A DNA stretch of 57,345 bases from NCBI GenBank assembly GCA_007695015.1, contig REEN01000063.1:101302-158646 (forward strand), written 5' to 3'. Below the pieces are notes generated by a model. That model was not told where the DNA came from and made no database searches. It saw only the letters and a list, made by a program, of their open reading frames with translations. The position numbers were made by a program, and so were the translations under genes. The DNA comes from Marinilabiliales bacterium (lineage in GTDB: Bacteria; Bacteroidota; Bacteroidia; Bacteroidales; PUMT01). Below are positions 54,367-57,345 of the stretch, piece after piece (positions within the stretch are counted from its first letter, which is position 1; every line of letters begins with the position of its first letter).

Positions 54367-54495
54367 CTGTTCACGTTATCCTGTGCTATTTCCTATTTTC
54401 CGGCAGTTGACCAGATTGACAGCATACCCTTTGAATCAGACCATATATATATGGCCACCCTTAATAAGACGGATGATGGTGTGTATGTATCTCAT

Positions 54496-57345
54496 TTACC
54501 TGATAATTGTAACGTGTCCCTGGATAGGAGGCTTACCTATGTCCCTGTATATAATGTAGAAGTAGGAATCCATCGGCAGTATCTGCCCGTTGTTGCTTGT
54601 GCCATCCCAGGGATCGGGATAACCCACCCGGGAGCGGTACACCAGTTCACCCATCCGGTTGTAAACCTCCACTACAGCATTGGGATATAGCTCTCCAAGT
54701 CTTCCGGCCACCGTTGAACCGATTACCCAGTAATCGTTAAATCCGTCATCATTTGGAGTGAACGCATTGGGTATCCTGATGCAAAGTTCGTGGGCCACAT
54801 CCACCAGTATTGTATCCAGGAGGATGCAGTTGTTGAAGTCTTCTATGGTAACATAATAGACACCCTCTCCTATATTATATATATTCTCGGTAGTATGTCC
54901 GCTTGACCATGAATAGATGTAGGGGAATGTACCTCCGCTAACATTAAGCTCGATAGAGCCGTCTTCAATTTCATCGCAGAATGGCAGGTTCACCTCGGGA
55001 TCGGTTATGAGCCTCTCAGGTTGATATACCCTGATAGTGGTATCAAGAATACAATTATTGACGTCAGTTATCCTGAGGAAGTGAGACCCGGCAGGAAGTC
55101 CGGTTGCCACAGGAGATGCCTGTCCGTCCTCCCAGTTAAAGTATAGTTCACCGGTTCCGCCCCTAACATCCAGTGAGATAAGTCCATCACTGAACCCGTA
55201 ACAGCTTACATCATCCACATAAGCGCTTAGCACTATCTCCTCCGGTTCGGTAACGACCACGGTTGCTTCTGACGGGCAGCCAACATCATCGAGAACATGC
55301 ACATAGTATTCACCTGCCGGCACATCTACAAGGTTCTGTTCTGTAGATCCGTTTGACCACTGGAAGTTGAACGGCGGATATTCACCGATAATTTCAAGTT
55401 CAACCGTGGCATCTGATGATCCGTAACAGGAGACGCCATAACCATGATAGTTTGTCCTGACAAAAGCAGTTACCTCAAAGGGCGGCAGCGCACCGACCTC
55501 AATCGTTATACTTTCAACACAATCCTTAGCATCAGTGACCCACAGTGTATATGTTCCTCCTCTCATATGAGAGATATCGGCTGCTGTATTGTCCGGCAGT
55601 TCATATCCTTCAGGAGCCTCCCAGTAGTAGGTATATGGAGCCGTTCCCCCGGTAACTGTTGTTATTGCACTACCATCATCGTTAATGTCGCAGGTGGCAT
55701 CGGTAACATCGACTTCAATTGATATCGGATCCGGTTCGCCGACCAGCAGAGTGTTCAGTGGGTCATAACCGTCGAGCGAATTGTATTCACAACCCTTTCC
55801 GTCGGTTATTGTCACACTGTACTGTCCTGCTATCAGGTTGCTCTGGTTCTGAGTTGTGTTATCTTCGAAAACAAAACCTTCCGGTCCCACCCATTCGAAT
55901 GAGTATGGAGGCCCGCCACCCTCGCGTACAGTTGTTATCCTTAATCGCCCGTCAGATCCTCCATAGCATGAAACATTGTCACGGGCAAAGTTCACTGCAA
56001 TAGGATCGGGGTTGGAAAGTCTTAATGACCCCTCAGCCACACAGTTATTCGCATCTGTTACGGTCACGTCATAGCGGCCGAAAGCAATATGTCCTATTAC
56101 CTCCTGGTCGGATGTAAATCCGTCGGGCCCCGTCCATCTTATCTCAAATGGCCCCGAACCTGTCGCGGGCACAACAGTAAGCTCGCCAGTAAACGATCCG
56201 AAACATTCAACATCCTGGCTGATAAAGAGAGTGTCAATAGGTATCGGGTTCACCCTGATAACCACATCGGTCGGAATCCCTGGTGCACATCCGGTTGAAA
56301 GAGCCACGGGAGTTACCGTATATGTTACATACTGGGTCCTTTTTGTATGGTTCTCCAGGTTCTGAAGAATATTTGCTCCCTGTGCAAGGTTGTTCCCTGA
56401 CGGGGTAAACCCGGTAACATCACCCGGATCTCCTGTTGCCGTGGTTACATAGTTGAATGTGATCACACCGTCAGTAACCGTGGTCGGAGAGGTAAGGAAA
56501 AAGTCTGCGAACGAGCCTGTACATATTGTATCCCTGTCGTTCAGGAGCGACGACGTAACTATTGGCGTGGGATTGAGATAAATGGTAAAGTTAAACTCAC
56601 CGCCCTCGCTGCAGTAACCGCTGCCCGGTCCGCGATAATCCCTTATCCTGGCCTTGAAATTGTAATGAATTACCTGCACCTCGTTGGTCAGGTTCTGCAG
56701 GTCGTGAACAAGGTCAACCCTGTCGTAGTCGCCGTCAGCAGGCACACCCGCCACCATGCCTGTTTGGTATGTTGTTGTAAGCGTGTAAATCTTATCGCCA
56801 ATAACCGCCCCGTTGAGGTCTTCGATCTCAAACACGATCTCACTCAGGTCACAATACACGGTCTCTTCGAGCGTGACGGAGATCAAAGGTGTCGGGTTGA
56901 CATAAACGTATATTGTGGTATCCCCGCCCTGGTCACAATACCCGAAATTGTTTCCGGTCCGGTCGTCCCTTATCATTGCCTTGAAGTGATAGGTAACAAC
57001 CTGTACTTCGCTGGTATGGTTAACCAGGAAGTCGGAGAAGTCCGTTCCCGCCTCATACTCGCCTGTTGCGCGGACCCCTTCCACTGTTCCCGTGAATGAT
57101 GTGGTAAGCTGGTAAACCTTTTCTCCTTCCACATCGCCCAACAGGTCGGTTACATCGATAGAGACTGTTGATGAATCGCACACGATTGTGTCGGCAATGA
57201 ATACCTCGAGCCTTGGCGTCGGATTGACAGATACCGTAATGGAGGTATCTCCTCCGGTATCGCAATACCCGAAGTTGTTTCCGCTGCGGTCGTCTCTTAT
57301 GAGTGCCTTGAAGTGGTATGTTACAGTCTGGACCTCGTTAGTATG
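54496..57345 (-). CDS. SprB-repeat surface protein with T9SS type B sorting domain (5' truncated by window edge)
   Basis: The frame stays open to the window edge, so only the last ~949 residues are seen; the GTG at 57183 is internal. From the N-side: two complete and one partial ~115-residue tandem units (each with VNPTP, YCD, TYHFKA-IRD and YCDQGG-type cysteines), one diverged unit, then about seven SprB repeats of ~80 residues (VSCYGGSDGRLRI, GTAPYTYYWEAPEG, QYSVTITDGKGC), as in gliding adhesin SprB and other huge Bacteroidota surface proteins. The end is a gliding-motility-type CTD: IPNAFTPNDDGFNDYW, VVEVYNRMGELVYR and DPWDGTSNNG, which directs export and attachment by the type IX secretion system. 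Function is probably adhesion or gliding. No other T9SS component is in the window. Confidence 0.92.
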   Translation of the reverse strand, partial: HTNEVQTVTYHFKALIRDDRSGNNFGYCDTGGDTSITVSVNPTPRLEVFIADTIVCDSSTVSIDVTDLLGDVEGEKVYQLTTSFTGTVEGVRATGEYEAGTDFSDFLVNHTSEVQVVTYHFKAMIRDDRTGNNFGYCDQGGDTTIYVYVNPTPLISVTLEETVYCDLSEIVFEIEDLNGAVIGDKIYTLTTTYQTGMVAGVPADGDYDRVDLVHDLQNLTNEVQVIHYNFKARIRDYRGPGSGYCSEGGEFNFTIYLNPTPIVTSSLLNDRDTICTGSFADFFLTSPTTVTDGVITFNYVTTATGDPGDVTGFTPSGNNLAQGANILQNLENHTKRTQYVTYTVTPVALSTGCAPGIPTDVVIRVNPIPIDTLFISQDVECFGSFTGELTVVPATGSGPFEIRWTGPDGFTSDQEVIGHIAFGRYDVTVTDANNCVAEGSLRLSNPDPIAVNFARDNVSCYGGSDGRLRITTVREGGGPPYSFEWVGPEGFVFEDNTTQNQSNLIAGQYSVTITDGKGCEYNSLDGYDPLNTLLVGEPDPISIEVDVTDATCDINDDGSAITTVTGGTAPYTYYWEAPEGYELPDNTAADISHMRGGTYTLWVTDAKDCVESITIEVGALPPFEVTAFVRTNYHGYGVSCYGSSDATVELEIIGEYPPFNFQWSNGSTEQNLVDVPAGEYYVHVLDDVGCPSEATVVVTEPEEIVLSAYVDDVSCYGFSDGLISLDVRGGTGELYFNWEDGQASPVATGLPAGSHFLRITDVNNCILDTTIRVYQPERLITDPEVNLPFCDEIEDGSIELNVSGGTFPYIYSWSSGHTTENIYNIGEGVYYVTIEDFNNCILLDTILVDVAHELCIRIPNAFTPNDDGFNDYWVIGSTVAGRLGELYPNAVVEVYNRMGELVYRSRVGYPDPWDGTSNNGQILPMDSYFYIIYRDIGKPPIQGHVTIIR
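56500..57345 (-). repeat. Tandem DNA repeats encoding ~115-residue cysteine-containing units
   Basis: The segment around 57230-57345 and that around 56910-57015 are near-identical over about 100 bp (CAATACCCGAA, TTGTTTCCG, CGGTCGTC, CCTTGAAGTG are shared blocks); a third, more diverged copy covers 56580-56690. The array continues beyond the window. Confidence 0.7.

Overview
The window is a chromosomal segment of a Bacteroidota bacterium, most likely a Bacteroidales/Marinilabiliales-type lineage. Four signs point there: many upstream regions carry the Bacteroidota -7 box TAnnTTTG (often with a TTG/TTTG -33 element 18-20 bp upstream); an SprB-repeat surface protein ends in a type IX secretion C-terminal domain; the SdhCAB set is the Bacteroidota type; and there are Reg_prop/SpoIIE and WD40-OmpA envelope proteins. 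No rRNA, insertion sequence, prophage or CRISPR array was seen. The backbone looks vertically inherited.

Layout. 1-3406: fucose catabolism (3' end of L-fucose isomerase, fucose permease, a divergent rhamnulokinase/fuculokinase-family sugar kinase). 3559-6409: long-chain acyl-CoA synthetase and a tandem-domain universal stress protein. 6457-14831: envelope genes: a large Ig-like lipoprotein, Lgt, a coiled-coil membrane protein, a small lipoprotein and a 1035-residue ABCG-like transporter. 15049-18665: tRNA-Leu(CAA), dxs and an OmpA-family lipoprotein. 18740-22844: a propeller/SpoIIE phosphatase sensor and a small secreted caspase-like protein. 23029-25602: ribD, prmC, recX.

25651-32122 is the most unusual block. 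It is a minus-strand three-gene operon encoding a secreted PD40/CRD/caspase protein, a WD40-OmpA protein and a helical-plus-propeller protein of unknown family. The first two look like a reassortment of the modules found in the T9SS protein PorE, with a caspase domain added.

32314-42635: prfB with an intact programmed +1 frameshift, two unrelated fumarases in tandem (class I, class II), an alpha/beta hydrolase, sdhCAB and Xaa-Pro aminopeptidase. 42830-48269: a conserved unknown, a CPBP protease, dusB and a DPP-IV-like S9 peptidase. 48290-54366: two GT4 glycosyltransferases, a Wzx-type flippase and glyS; this looks like a small surface-glycan locus. 54496-57345: the C-terminal part of the T9SS-exported SprB-repeat protein, whose 5' end is outside the window.

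Small tandem repeats recur: an 18-bp repeat in the Ig-like lipoprotein, a 27-bp (9-residue) repeat inside a glycosyltransferase, duplicated gene tails after dxs and fumC, and a 29-bp repeat before the S9 peptidase. All functional calls come from reading motifs by eye; no database search was run.
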